A DNA stretch of 64,000 nt from an uncultured Muribaculaceae bacterium (GCA_910587355.1 CAJUKF010000007.1:1-64000), one strand, 5' to 3'. Positions 8,544-17,995 are shown, counted from the first letter of the stretch. The notes: generated by a model not told the origin, from the sequence alone. Numbers and translations are program-made.

Positions 8544-10025
8544 TTATTGTTTGTTGATTATACCTTTTTCGTTGAGCATCTTGATTACATTGTAAAGGAT
8601 GCCGTTGATGAATTGTCCGCTGCGCGGAGTGCTGTAGTCGTTGGCGATTTCGATGTACTCGTTGAGTGTGACGGGCACGGGAATCGAAGGATAATGGATG
8701 AGTTCGGCGATTGCCGTCATCATAAGCACGATGTCCATGAATGCGAGTCGCTCGGTATCCCATTGCTTTGTGTCGATGAAGCTGTCGATATAGGAGCGGT
8801 AGGTCTCGCGGTCCTTGACTACATATTCAAACAACTGTGCGCCGAAAACTTCATCGTCATGGTTCATGAATTTGGGCAGAAGCTGTATGGTGCCTGTAGT
8901 CTGTGGCTTGTCGTTGCCGTTGTCGGGCTCTTCTCCTTCGGCTGTCGGGGCAGCATAGGAGCGACGGATAGTCTTGAGTACAAAAGTGCTCATTATTGGC
9001 AGGTCGTCGTTCCAGAACACCGACTTTGATTCGAGTGCTTCTGCCAGTTCGTCGGAAGGAATGATGATGTTCCGCATCACCTCGCGCCAGAAATCGGCGT
9101 CGGTCGCGAAGCTGCCTGCAGGAGTCTCCATATACTTCTTGTACAAATCCGAGGCGAGGATGGTATCAAGGAGCGAGTTAAGCATAAGGTCGCCGTCGCG
9201 CCAGTTGGCGGGGTCCGTATCGGCATTATCGTCGGCATATGCCATAAGAGACTCGCATTTGCCGAGAGCTTCGACAAAGAGATTGTTCACCAGTCTCATG
9301 TCGGGGTTGAGGTCTTCGTAAGTCGGCAGATACTTGTTCTTGTTGGCGTCGATGCGGCGTGCCTGCAGTTCTGTGAGGCGCAGGGGTATGAGGAGCAGAG
9401 AGTGGTAGAGCGTATATGCGAGAGAGAGAGATTTGTCAAGCTCCTTGCGGGCCTTTGTATATGTGGCACGGGTATCGTCGAATGAAGCGAGGGTGTCGAC
9501 AAACATTTTCACGCCGTTGTCGAAGCCCAGGTGCGAGAATTCTTCATCGCGGCGCAGCACGCGTTCCACTCCTTTGTGCTTGCGGATGATTGTGCTGAAT
9601 ACTGTCTTCCAGAAATTGACGTCATCGGCCATGTCGACCTTGCGCTTGCGGCGATAGTCTTCGTAGACGGCCGATGATGTGATTGCTGCAAGTATTTCGG
9701 GATAGCTTGAATCGAATTTGTTGATGCGCTCGCGGTTTTTTGCAAGCATAGCAGTTACGGCAGAATCGTCGCGAAGCGCTTTTGCAACGCGGTTTTTCTG
9801 CAGCACTGCATCCGGCTCGCCTATTCTGCGGATACCGGGCACTGTAGGCACTCCTGAAAGTCGGAGGATAAGTATGATGAGGTCGAGATAAACCGAGTAT
9901 GCGAAAACACGGTCGCGCGAGTCGCCGGCTGCAGGAGGTACTTCGAGTTTGAAGTCGTTGCGCGTCAGGAGATAAGAGTAGAGAATCTGAATTGCCTTAA
10001 TTCTTATTAAACTACGGTTTATCAT
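8544..10025 (-). CDS. nusB: NusB-family transcription antitermination protein, enlarged
   Basis: The C-terminal part (from about 420) is classical NusB: WDTERLAFMDIVLMMTAIAE, then VPVTLNEYIEIANDYSTPRS and GQFINGILYNVI. NusB joins the rRNA antitermination complex with NusE (S10). The N-terminus INRSLIRIKAIQILYSY also fits Bacteroidales NusB. At 493 residues it is much longer than the roughly 310 I know for Bacteroides. The extra length is an inserted segment (about 35-190) that resembles the following 190-350 region: both end in a D-x-x-FW-(K/R)-x-(V) block (VNFWKTVFSTII and ADFWREVMRNII). This looks like an internal duplication. First gene of nusB-yajC-ybbR-coaE. Confidence 0.88.
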   Translation of the reverse strand: MINRSLIRIKAIQILYSYLLTRNDFKLEVPPAAGDSRDRVFAYSVYLDLIILILRLSGVPTVPGIRRIGEPDAVLQKNRVAKALRDDSAVTAMLAKNRERINKFDSSYPEILAAITSSAVYEDYRRKRKVDMADDVNFWKTVFSTIIRKHKGVERVLRRDEEFSHLGFDNGVKMFVDTLASFDDTRATYTKARKELDKSLSLAYTLYHSLLLIPLRLTELQARRIDANKNKYLPTYEDLNPDMRLVNNLFVEALGKCESLMAYADDNADTDPANWRDGDLMLNSLLDTILASDLYKKYMETPAGSFATDADFWREVMRNIIIPSDELAEALESKSVFWNDDLPIMSTFVLKTIRRSYAAPTAEGEEPDNGNDKPQTTGTIQLLPKFMNHDDEVFGAQLFEYVVKDRETYRSYIDSFIDTKQWDTERLAFMDIVLMMTAIAELIHYPSIPVPVTLNEYIEIANDYSTPRSGQFINGILYNVIKMLNEKGIINKQ

Positions 10026-10056
10026 ATATGAATGTACTATTTTTGCTTTTACCCTG

Positions 10057-10087
10057 CAAAGGTACGCTAAATACTCCGTTCGGCAAA
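10057..10087 (-). promoter_or_regulatory. Promoter of the nusB operon
   Basis: Minus-strand TTTG (10084-10087), 19 bases, then TACCTTTG (10057-10064). This leaves a short AT-rich leader before the nusB ATG at 10025. Confidence 0.8.
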
Positions 10088-10140
10088 ATAAAAATTATCA
10101 AATTGAATAGTGCCGGCAGCGGCATCCGTCACATCAGCTA

Positions 10141-10180
10141 CACTTCTTTTTGTCCCCTTGTGCTGAGCTTCAGCGAAGCT
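10141..10180 (-). repeat. Copy 1 of a ~40 bp post-terminator element
   Basis: Read on the minus strand it starts with a 17-base block containing the hairpin GCTTC-GCT-GAAGC (10163-10179), followed after 8 bases by GACAAAAA and a G/T-rich tail. The same 17 bases and GACAAAAA recur at 51692-51735, also just 3' of a terminator and in the same orientation relative to the upstream gene. Confidence 0.6.
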
Positions 10181-10185
10181 ATTTA

Positions 10186-10228
10186 AAAATAAGCGCCCCG
10201 AAAGTCCTGTCAAAAACTTCCGGGGCGC
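10186..10228 (-). terminator. Rho-independent terminator of the 10261-12975 gene
   Basis: A 13-bp stem (10193-10205 with 10216-10228, GC-rich half GCGCCCCG) with a ten-base loop. On the minus strand it is followed by TTATTTTT. It lies 32 bases beyond the stop codon. Confidence 0.85.
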
Positions 10229-10260
10229 AGTTCATTCAGTGACGGAATACCGTCGGACTG

Positions 10261-12975
10261 TTATTTCAGTATCTTCTTGCCGTTTACGATGTTGATGCCT
10301 TTCTGCATTCTGTTGAGACGCTGGCCGGCAACGTTATAAATGGTTTCGGCTCCTTCCTCTGTGGGTACTGCTACATTTTCAACACCGGTCTGGGTGCCGT
10401 TGTAGAGTGTATAGAAGTCTTTGGTCGAAGATGCGGGGACAGTGAGGTAGACACTGCCTGCGGGGACAGTTTCGCCATTGGATACACGGGCGAAGCCAAC
10501 TTTCTTGTCAGCTACTTTCAGTGTGTAGTGTGTGCCGTCGGCTGTGACATCTTCTGCGGCAGCGGCGAGATGATTCTCGGCTACGTTTTCACCGTATTCT
10601 ACATGGTGGCTGAATGTGTAGTCGCCTTTGGCTGCCTTGACAAGGACGGGAGTATTGGCGGGAATAACGCCTGTTAATTTAACGAGGGTAAGGTCTTTGT
10701 CTGCGGCCTGAACGGCGTCTGCGTTTTCAGCAGTTGCGACTTCAGGTGTATCCTCTGTTGCAGCAACGAGAACTGCGTAAACTTCCACACCCTCTTCGGG
10801 GATGTTGAGCTCTGCCTCTGCTACTGCTGTGGCATAGCGGGTTTCGGGAACGCTTACAGTCTGGCTGCCGGCTTCTCCGGCCATCCAGACAAGTACAGGG
10901 TACATGCCTGCTTCGATGAATTTCCAGTCCTTTTCCATATCCCAGCCCATTGTCTCGGTATAGAAGCTCAGGCACTTCATGTCGCGGTCTGCGGTTGTCA
11001 GACCGGTTTCGTCATCTGCGTTAGTCCATTTTTTTGTAGTGGGTTCAGCATCTTCTTTCTGATAGAGCTGGCTGGCGGCAACGCGGTTGTTTACATATGT
11101 CGCTGTGCGGTCACCGGTATTTATTATAGGTTTCTGTCCGTCATTGTTGGCTTTCAGGAGTGTTGCTGCGGAAATGTTGTTACGGATTATGGTAGGATTA
11201 GCCTCGCTGTCGATGAGGGCTACCAGACCGCCGGCGTTGTTTTTGTCATTAAGAACTTTGCCTGTGAAGAGGCTGTTCTCGAGTGTTATGCCTCTCGTTG
11301 TGCCTATGAGGCCGCCGGCCTGATAATCCGTAGAGTGTACTGTGATGTCCGACATACAGTTGCTTACAGTCGAGTTGCCCTCTACGTCACCGAGAATAGC
11401 TGCGACGTGGTCATAACCGTTTGCACTGCTCTCGCTGCCTGTCACTGCAACGCGGTTGACGGTGACATCTTTTGCAGTGCCGGCCAGAACACCTACATTG
11501 GGTTTGTTGGATTTGACATATGCATTTTCGATGCCGAGGTCGTGAATATTGGCGCCTTCCAGTTTGCCGAAGAGACCGACGTTCTTCACATCAGTGACAT
11601 CGATTTTCAGATTCTTCAGCCAGTGGCCTTTGCCGTCGAATTCACCCTTGAAGGGCACAATATCTTCGCCATTGCCGAATCCGGCAAAGCCGGTTAAATC
11701 TACATCTTCAGTCAGACGGATATTGACGTTTTCGTTGAACTGAATCATCTCGGCAAGCCATACGAAGTGGTTGAGCGTAGTGGGCTGATAGAAACCTTCG
11801 ACATCGCTCATGTACGACAAATCGGGAGTGCCGCAGACGCTGCAATTTTTGTGGTCGTGCTCAGCCGACTCGATGTAATTATGCTTGCCTGTTGCAGGCT
11901 CGGTTATCACAAGTTTCTTTGCTCCGCAGACAGTGCAGATGTGCACATCGCCGCCGGCCTCAACGCAAGTGGCGGCTATGTGTTCGTCGGTCTTTTCCCA
12001 GCTGTGTTCGTGAGCCTCTGGTGCTGCTACGATATGGAATTCGCCCAACTGCTGATAGCCGTCGCCTTTCATTGAAGTGAGCGTCAGCTTGATGTATTTG
12101 CAGGCTGTTTTTGTATTGCTCGGTGTGAAGTCAAAGGTCTTTACTCTTTCGTTCGTAATCGGGTCACCTTCGGTCACTTCATCAATTGTTACCCATTGGT
12201 TCGCGTCTTCCGAGCCTTCCACTTTCCATGTCTTGGGGGCACGGTTAGGGCTTACATTGTCGTCATGGGTTGTAAGCGAGTATTTAATCACGGAGTGAGC
12301 TTTGTCATCGCTTGTTTTAATCACAAGCGATTTTCCTGCCAGTGGACCGCCATCGTTTTTTTCCCATTTTGCCTTCATGCTCCAGTCTACAGCTTTATTG
12401 GAGCCGGGAGCAGATAATTCTTCTACCCAGTCGTATGTTATGATAGGTGTGGTCTCGCCAAGAATTTTGAATTCTGACAGCTGCACAAGATTATCGCCCC
12501 CCTTTATATGCAGCTTGAAATACTTGTAGGCGGTTCCTACGGTATTTTTATCGCAATAGAAGCGCTGAGTATAAAAATTCTCCTTCGGAATCAAATCTGC
12601 AGGCCAGGGATTGTTGTCAAGGTCGGAAAGAGTTACCCAGCCCTCGGAATTTGCATCGGCAGCTACCGCTTCATCGTTAGTGCCGTACAACGCCCAATGA
12701 CGTGCACAACGGCCGCCGGATTCTTTATTGTCGTTGGCAGTGGTAGTCTCGTATGCACGAACATACACGGGCTCGGATGCGGTTACAAGAGCCCAGCAGT
12801 CATCGCCGGCACCTCCGCAATATTTTGTGCCGGTATTGTTGTCAAACATCTTGTCGATGCCCTCGTTTTGCCCGAAATTCTTTCCGGCGGTACATGTGTA
12901 TGTCACCTCTGCCTGAGCCGATTGAACGGCAGCCGCAGCAAGAAGCAGACATCCTGCGAAGTAATAATTCTTCAT
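10261..12975 (-). CDS. Large secreted protein with discoidin-like and beta-helix domains
   Basis: A 904-residue exported protein. Signal peptide about 1-22 (cleavage after SAQA). Two F5/8 type C (discoidin, carbohydrate-binding-like) domains lie at about 25-175 and 190-320. A cysteine-rich stretch (about 322-385) has paired CxxC motifs (CTVCG, CSVCG). A right-handed beta-helix region (about 400-620) has GLUG-like repeats such as VGVLAGTAKD, AGGLIGTTRG and AGGLVALIDS. A beta-sandwich-like region follows. The C-terminus YNVAGQRLNRMQKG...NGKKILK resembles the short C-terminal motifs of surface proteins in Prevotella and Muribaculaceae, possibly a type IX sorting signal. No catalytic residues are recognised, so glycan or surface binding is inference. 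Monocistronic, with its own terminator. Confidence 0.8.
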   Translation of the reverse strand: MKNYYFAGCLLLAAAAVQSAQAEVTYTCTAGKNFGQNEGIDKMFDNNTGTKYCGGAGDDCWALVTASEPVYVRAYETTTANDNKESGGRCARHWALYGTNDEAVAADANSEGWVTLSDLDNNPWPADLIPKENFYTQRFYCDKNTVGTAYKYFKLHIKGGDNLVQLSEFKILGETTPIITYDWVEELSAPGSNKAVDWSMKAKWEKNDGGPLAGKSLVIKTSDDKAHSVIKYSLTTHDDNVSPNRAPKTWKVEGSEDANQWVTIDEVTEGDPITNERVKTFDFTPSNTKTACKYIKLTLTSMKGDGYQQLGEFHIVAAPEAHEHSWEKTDEHIAATCVEAGGDVHICTVCGAKKLVITEPATGKHNYIESAEHDHKNCSVCGTPDLSYMSDVEGFYQPTTLNHFVWLAEMIQFNENVNIRLTEDVDLTGFAGFGNGEDIVPFKGEFDGKGHWLKNLKIDVTDVKNVGLFGKLEGANIHDLGIENAYVKSNKPNVGVLAGTAKDVTVNRVAVTGSESSANGYDHVAAILGDVEGNSTVSNCMSDITVHSTDYQAGGLIGTTRGITLENSLFTGKVLNDKNNAGGLVALIDSEANPTIIRNNISAATLLKANNDGQKPIINTGDRTATYVNNRVAASQLYQKEDAEPTTKKWTNADDETGLTTADRDMKCLSFYTETMGWDMEKDWKFIEAGMYPVLVWMAGEAGSQTVSVPETRYATAVAEAELNIPEEGVEVYAVLVAATEDTPEVATAENADAVQAADKDLTLVKLTGVIPANTPVLVKAAKGDYTFSHHVEYGENVAENHLAAAAEDVTADGTHYTLKVADKKVGFARVSNGETVPAGSVYLTVPASSTKDFYTLYNGTQTGVENVAVPTEEGAETIYNVAGQRLNRMQKGINIVNGKKILK

Positions 12976-13018
12976 GTATTAGAAATAATAGTTGGTTAAA
13001 AAATTGAGTTATTTTGCG

Positions 13019-13026
13019 CAAAAGTA
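13019..13026 (-). promoter_or_regulatory. -7 element for the large secreted protein
   Basis: TACTTTTG on the minus strand matches TAnnTTTG, 43 bases before the ATG at 12975. No clear TTTG is seen at the -33 spacing. Confidence 0.5.
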
Positions 13027-13196
13027 TACAAATTAGTTGTAAAAGAGCCATATTATATGTTAATATATGTTAACAACATAATGAACTGTACCAATATCCG
13101 TTCCAGCATTGCACTTTTGTCCTTTTCTTGCCGGATTATTTCATAACTTTACATTCCAAAAATACAATAACCGAAATATTCCCAAATCTTTATACG

Positions 13197-13721
13197 ATGC
13201 ATAAGAAAACGCATAATAAATATCTATCCGGATTGTGTGACAAGAAAACAATACGCGTCCTTTTTGTCTGCCTGGGCAATATATGCCGCAGTCCGGCTGC
13301 CGAGGGAATAATGAAAGATGTAGTGAAGAAAAATGGCGACGAATCGCGCTGGATTATTGATTCTGCGGGCACCGGCGACTATCATATAGGTGATTTGCCT
13401 GACTACCGCATGCGTACGCATGCGCAGCGCCGCGGACTTAATCTCACTCACCGTTGCAGGCAAATCAAGGAAGCTGATTTTGACGATTTCGATATCATAA
13501 TCGCCATGGACGCATCCAACGAACGCAATCTGCGGCGTCTCGCTCCTACTCCCGAGGCAGAGGATAAAATCATGCAGATGAGCGAGTGGTTCGGCGACAG
13601 GGAAACACGCTACGACCATGTGCCCGACCCCTATTACGAAGGAGCCGAAGGCTTTGAACTGGTGCTTGACCTGCTTGAAGACGCATGCTCAAATATGTAT
13701 AAAGCCTTGTCTGCCAAATGA
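13197..13721 (+). CDS. Low-molecular-weight protein-tyrosine phosphatase
   Basis: The catalytic P-loop CLGNICRS (Cys25, Arg31 from the chosen start) follows beta-strand VLFV, and the general acid Asp lies in HVPDPYYEG near the C-terminus, as in the family. At 174 residues it is slightly long because of about 18 extra N-terminal residues. The frame is open to 13128, but ATG 13197 is the first plausible start. It dephosphorylates phosphotyrosine proteins or small arylphosphates in the cytoplasm; the target is unknown. No kinase or polysaccharide export gene is adjacent, so there is no context for a capsule role. It converges on the SulP gene. Confidence 0.93.
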   Translation: MHKKTHNKYLSGLCDKKTIRVLFVCLGNICRSPAAEGIMKDVVKKNGDESRWIIDSAGTGDYHIGDLPDYRMRTHAQRRGLNLTHRCRQIKEADFDDFDIIIAMDASNERNLRRLAPTPEAEDKIMQMSEWFGDRETRYDHVPDPYYEGAEGFELVLDLLEDACSNMYKALSAK

Positions 13722-13757
13722 CGGACAAGGCTTGAATCGAATTCTGAACAGGAGTGT

Positions 13758-15512
13758 TTATCGGCCGGTGCGCCTGATTTCGGCGGCCACAGCATTTGCC
13801 ATGCGTACCGCGCCGGTGATGTGGTCGCATATGTGGTCGGCTCCGATGAGGTTGTCGATGCCGGCATGCTCGAGCACTGTGCGCACATTGGGCTTGACAC
13901 CCGAGAGCACCACATGTATGCCTTCGGCCTGCGACGATTTGATGAGAATCTCGAGGTTGTGGAGACCGGTGGCATCGATGAACGATACCTTACGCATACG
14001 GATAATGCGCACCAGTGGAGTCTCGCGCATTGCCGAACGCATCACTTCGTCGAATTTGGTTGCTACGCCGAAGAAGAAGGGACCGTCGATTTCGTAAACG
14101 CTCACGCCGGGCTGCAGATTGAGCTCTTCGTGCTGTGAGAGGTCGGTGCCTTCGGCTACGTCGAGCTGCTCGGAGTAGACTTTGATTTCGGTATTCTCTG
14201 TCACGCGGCGCAGGAAGAGGACTATGGCGAGCAGAAGGCCGATTTCTATGGCGATTGTAAGGTCGAAAATCACTGTGAGGAAAAAGGTGACAAGCAGCAC
14301 CGATATATCGCTCTTGGGCGAGTGGAAAATTCCTACTATTGTGCGCCATCCGCTCATATTGTAGGCAACAACCATAAGTACGGCTGCCAGACATGCCATT
14401 GGCACGTAGTTAATCAGCGGCATTGCGAAGAGGAATATCAGCAGCAGCACCATGGCGTGGACGATGCCTGCCATGGGTGTGCGGCCGCCGTTGGTGATAT
14501 TGGTCATTGTACGGGCAATGGCGCCGGTGACGGGGATACCTCCGAAGAAAGGTACTGTGATGTTGGCTATGCCCTGGCCTATCAGCTCGGTGTTGCTGTT
14601 GGTATGCGAGCCTGTGACACCGTCGGCCACCGTAGCCGACAGCAGGGATTCGATGGCACCCAGTACGGCGATTGTGAACGCCGAGGGCAGCAGCATGTTG
14701 ATTGTGGCCATGTTGAGAGTGAAACCGTGAGGGGCGGGAATGTCGGTCGACATTGTACCGAAGCGGTCGCCGATGGTCTCGACCTCAAACCAGTCGAAGG
14801 CCTGGCCGAGGAAATACGATACCGCAGTGACAATGATAATTGCAAGCAGTGCGCCGGGCAGTCGTTTGGAAATTTTCGGCGTGAGCACGATTATGAGGAG
14901 CGACACGACAGAGGTAAGAAGTGCCGGCACAGATACACTGCCTAAGTTCGTCAGATACATGCCCCATTTGGGTATGAACTGGCCGGGAATATCACGCAGT
15001 CCGAGACCGAAAAAGTCGTTGATTTGAGTGGAGAAGATAGTTAGTGCGATACCGGCCGTGAATCCTACAACGATAGGGTAGGGTATGAATTTGATTACGG
15101 TGCCGAGCCTGAAAAGTCCCATGAGTATGAGAATCACACCGGCCATGAAAGTGGCTATTGCCAGTCCGTGGAGGCCGAACTGTGAAATGATGTTGTAGAC
15201 GATAATGATGAACGCGCCGGTAGGACCACCGATTTGCACGCTGTTACCGCCGAAAAACGATACCATGAAACCGCCGATGATGGCTGTGATGAGACCGATT
15301 GTGGGGCTCACGCCGGAGGCGATGCCGAAGGCAATTGCCAGCGGAAGAGCTACGATGCCTACGACAATGCCGGCTGTGATGTCGGCCTTGAGGCGTTCGG
15401 GAGTGTAGCTGCGAAGGCACTTAAAGAGTTTCGGATGAAAGTCGACCGCCGATTTGACTACAGTCTTGGCTGCTTGGGTCGCATTCATTTCCGGATTGTT
15501 GAGAAATGTCAT
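13758..15512 (-). CDS. SulP family anion transporter with STAS domain
   Basis: A 584-residue inner-membrane protein. The N-terminal part has 10-14 hydrophobic helices, including the SulP signature region GIVALPLAIAFGIASGVSP (about 50-68). A cytoplasmic STAS domain follows (about 455-570, with VSFIDATGLHNLE). SulP proteins carry sulfate, bicarbonate or other anions by proton or sodium symport or exchange; the substrate cannot be read from the sequence. No carbonic anhydrase or sulfate assimilation gene is adjacent. Start at the ATG at 15512, supported by the consensus promoter at 15584-15615. Confidence 0.92.
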   Translation of the reverse strand: MTFLNNPEMNATQAAKTVVKSAVDFHPKLFKCLRSYTPERLKADITAGIVVGIVALPLAIAFGIASGVSPTIGLITAIIGGFMVSFFGGNSVQIGGPTGAFIIIVYNIISQFGLHGLAIATFMAGVILILMGLFRLGTVIKFIPYPIVVGFTAGIALTIFSTQINDFFGLGLRDIPGQFIPKWGMYLTNLGSVSVPALLTSVVSLLIIVLTPKISKRLPGALLAIIIVTAVSYFLGQAFDWFEVETIGDRFGTMSTDIPAPHGFTLNMATINMLLPSAFTIAVLGAIESLLSATVADGVTGSHTNSNTELIGQGIANITVPFFGGIPVTGAIARTMTNITNGGRTPMAGIVHAMVLLLIFLFAMPLINYVPMACLAAVLMVVAYNMSGWRTIVGIFHSPKSDISVLLVTFFLTVIFDLTIAIEIGLLLAIVLFLRRVTENTEIKVYSEQLDVAEGTDLSQHEELNLQPGVSVYEIDGPFFFGVATKFDEVMRSAMRETPLVRIIRMRKVSFIDATGLHNLEILIKSSQAEGIHVVLSGVKPNVRTVLEHAGIDNLIGADHICDHITGAVRMANAVAAEIRRTGR

Positions 15513-15583
15513 AAACCTTTGTAAACCTTATAATTGTATTGTACCCATATGTGCGTCACAGGAAGACGTACACAAATTTTGTG

Positions 15584-15615
15584 CAAAATTAGCTATTTTT
15601 CACCAAATATGCAAA
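15584..15615 (-). promoter_or_regulatory. Promoter of the SulP gene
   Basis: Minus-strand TTTG (15612-15615), 20 bases, then TAATTTTG (15584-15591). Confidence 0.78.
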
Positions 15616-15664
15616 ACTATCTAACACTGACGCAATTAATTCGCGGATGCGAAAAAATAATTAT

Positions 15665-15672
15665 TACCTTTG
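15665..15672 (+). promoter_or_regulatory. -7 element for the phosphoethanolamine transferase
   Basis: TACCTTTG ends 17 bases before the ATG at 15690. This supports that start over upstream in-frame starts. No good TTTG is visible at the -33 position. Confidence 0.6.
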
Positions 15673-15689
15673 TGGCAATTTCGCATACA

Positions 15690-17492
15690 ATGGAGAGTAC
15701 TGATAACAGAATTAATAAAAATAATCAAGGAGTCGCAGGGTGTATTTTGAAGAAGGCTTCAGACTTTTTTCAGTGGTTCTATGCCCCGGTGAGTCACACG
15801 CCCCTGTTATTCGCAATAGTGATGCTTTGCAGTGCTTCGGCTCCGATTGTTGCCATTGTCGCCGGCGGACGTTATCTGCATTTTCTCTTTTATGCTCTCT
15901 TGAGCGGCAGTTTTCTGGGCTGGCTTGCGTGTCTGTTGCCAAAGGTGTGGATGAGGGTGTCGGCTGCATGTATATTTATGACTGTGGCTTTGGTGGAGAC
16001 GTTCCATATGGGACTGCTTGATAAAAATATTGACCAAAGTACCCTGGAGCTTATATTGAATACCAACGGGGCGGAGGCCGTCGGATTTCTCGTTCAGTTT
16101 TTTACGCCCGGTGTAATTATATTTCTCATTATTGCGGTTACAGCGCTCGTGGGGCTGGCTCTTGCCATAGCCCGTGTGCACATTGTCATGCCTCGCCGGG
16201 CGGCGTATCCGGCTATCCCTTTGTTTTGTGTCGTATGCGCCGGTGCGGCAGGTATGTTCAGGATGTTTTCCGTCCTGAGTTGTGATACTTACGACGAACT
16301 GGTGGTATGGGAGTCTGAGTGCGGCAATAATCAGGAATTAAACAACGGTGCCCGCGCTCTTATGTCCGACCCGGTGAGCAAGTCGGCGTATCTGTGTAAG
16401 GCCCTGCAGTTATATAACCGGAATTTTCGTTTATGGAGCGATTGCCAGCGTCGGTTGTATGACAGTCTGCCGCAGATGTCTGCGCCTGACGATAGTCTTA
16501 AAGTAGTGCTTGTTATCGGAGAGTCGTTTATCCGGAGCCATTCGTCGCTTTACGGCTATCATCTGCCGGTAAATCCGGCCCTGGAGCGAGAATTGCGCGA
16601 CAGCGCGCTGATTGTGTATGCCGATGCTGTCGTGCCTGCGAATTTTACAGTGATTTCCCTGAGCAACATATTGAATCTTAATTCAGTGTCGCGTGGCGAA
16701 AAATGGTGGGAAAGCGCATATATGCCCATGGTCTTCCGCAAAGCCGGTTGGAGCGTGGAGATGTATTCAAATCAATACATGCCATACACCAGTCAGGATT
16801 TGAGCATGGAACTTTTTGACCCGTTGCAACTCGATTCTGTATATACCCGCTATGGCATGAAGAATTTCGATTACGACGGAGATTTCATGTCGTCTGTGCC
16901 TGTGCGCGATATCGCCCCCGAGAAAAGGACGCTTACGGTGATTCATCTCACTGGGCAGCATTTCCCTCAGTCGCTTCGCGTACCTCCCGCATCACGGCAT
17001 CCGTTTACCGCTGATGATGTACCCGCCGACAAACCGTGGCTGACCCCGGAGCGGCGTGCGGTTGTGGCAGATTATGCCAATTCCACGCTTTATAATGATT
17101 CCATTGTGGCAGATATCATCGACCGTTACCGCGAGAAATATGCAATGGTAGTGTATTTCTCCGACCACGGAGAAGAAATGTGGGACTCGGCTCCCAACGG
17201 TCACCGCACGCGTCAGTATCCCGACAATCCCGAGTGGATTCATAATATGCACGATGTGCCTCTTATGTTCTGGATTTCGCCACTGTTACGGACTCGTTGT
17301 CCCAATCTGGAGGAGAGGCTGCGGAAGTGTGCCTCCCGTCCTGTATCGATGGATTTAATCGGACATACTCTTCTGGGAGCGTTCGCTCCGTCATCGCCCT
17401 GTTACCACCCGGAATATGATGTGCTTAGTACAGACTACAAGCCTCTGCCCCGTGTCAGCGTGCAGGGGTATCCCTATCCCGAAAAACAATAA
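15690..17492 (+). CDS. Phosphoethanolamine transferase (EptA/CptA-type sulfatase fold)
   Basis: Transfers phosphoethanolamine, probably to lipid A or another envelope glycan. The 600-residue protein has five hydrophobic helices in the first ~190 residues, then a periplasmic alkaline-phosphatase-like domain. VLVIGESFIRSHSSLYGY gives the first metal-site acidic residue, a Thr in PANFTVISLSN is the likely nucleophile, and YFSDHGEEMWD contributes the late metal ligands. The N-terminus was set at ATG 15690 because an upstream extension to 15534 would start before the promoter. Divergent from the SulP gene and 35 bases from the Lrp gene. In gut Bacteroidales such lipid A changes lower sensitivity to cationic peptides; that role is inferred here. 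Confidence 0.85.
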   Translation: MESTDNRINKNNQGVAGCILKKASDFFQWFYAPVSHTPLLFAIVMLCSASAPIVAIVAGGRYLHFLFYALLSGSFLGWLACLLPKVWMRVSAACIFMTVALVETFHMGLLDKNIDQSTLELILNTNGAEAVGFLVQFFTPGVIIFLIIAVTALVGLALAIARVHIVMPRRAAYPAIPLFCVVCAGAAGMFRMFSVLSCDTYDELVVWESECGNNQELNNGARALMSDPVSKSAYLCKALQLYNRNFRLWSDCQRRLYDSLPQMSAPDDSLKVVLVIGESFIRSHSSLYGYHLPVNPALERELRDSALIVYADAVVPANFTVISLSNILNLNSVSRGEKWWESAYMPMVFRKAGWSVEMYSNQYMPYTSQDLSMELFDPLQLDSVYTRYGMKNFDYDGDFMSSVPVRDIAPEKRTLTVIHLTGQHFPQSLRVPPASRHPFTADDVPADKPWLTPERRAVVADYANSTLYNDSIVADIIDRYREKYAMVVYFSDHGEEMWDSAPNGHRTRQYPDNPEWIHNMHDVPLMFWISPLLRTRCPNLEERLRKCASRPVSMDLIGHTLLGAFAPSSPCYHPEYDVLSTDYKPLPRVSVQGYPYPEKQ

Positions 17493-17527
17493 TCATCCCG
17501 AGTTATTATTTTTGCTTCTGAGAAATT

Positions 17528-17992
17528 ATGAGTGATTTTCAGCTTGATAAAGTCGATATAGATATTTTACGTGAACTGCAGCGCGACAGCCGTCTGTCGG
17601 TGCGCGAGCTTGCAGCCCGGGTACACCGTTCGGCAACGCCGGTATTTGAGCGCCTGCGCCGGCTCGAGAGCGAGGGTGTGATAAAAGGCTATACCTTAAA
17701 TATTGACTTTGAGAAAGTGGGGCGCGATTTCATCGTGTTCTGCAACGTGAAACTTCGTAGAATCAACACCGAGATTCATGAGCGCTTTGCTGCGGAAGTA
17801 GCGGCAATGAACGAGGTCACGGAGTGCTATAATGTATCAGGCACTGTAGACTATGTGCTCAAGGTGCAGGTCCCTGACATGAAGGCGTACCGTGAGTTTG
17901 TCACGGCACGCCTCGGTCGTCTTGATATGTTGGAGTCGGTGCAGAGCGTATTTGTAATGGAGACAATCAAACACGACGGGGCACCGTTGTAG
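17528..17992 (+). CDS. Lrp/AsnC family transcriptional regulator
   Basis: A 154-residue protein with an N-terminal winged helix-turn-helix (about 8-60; DILRELQRDSRLSVRELAAR, then SATPVFERLRRLESEGVIKGY) and a C-terminal RAM ligand-binding domain (about 68-150; VTECYNVSGTVDYVLKVQVPD). Lrp-type proteins sense amino acids. It stops 3 bases before the convergent stop of argH, the distal gene of the arginine operon, so control of amino acid metabolism is an attractive but unproven idea. TATTTTTG at 17507-17514 could be its -7 element, with a 13-base leader. Confidence 0.93.
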   Translation: MSDFQLDKVDIDILRELQRDSRLSVRELAARVHRSATPVFERLRRLESEGVIKGYTLNIDFEKVGRDFIVFCNVKLRRINTEIHERFAAEVAAMNEVTECYNVSGTVDYVLKVQVPDMKAYREFVTARLGRLDMLESVQSVFVMETIKHDGAPL

Positions 17993-17995
17993 GAA

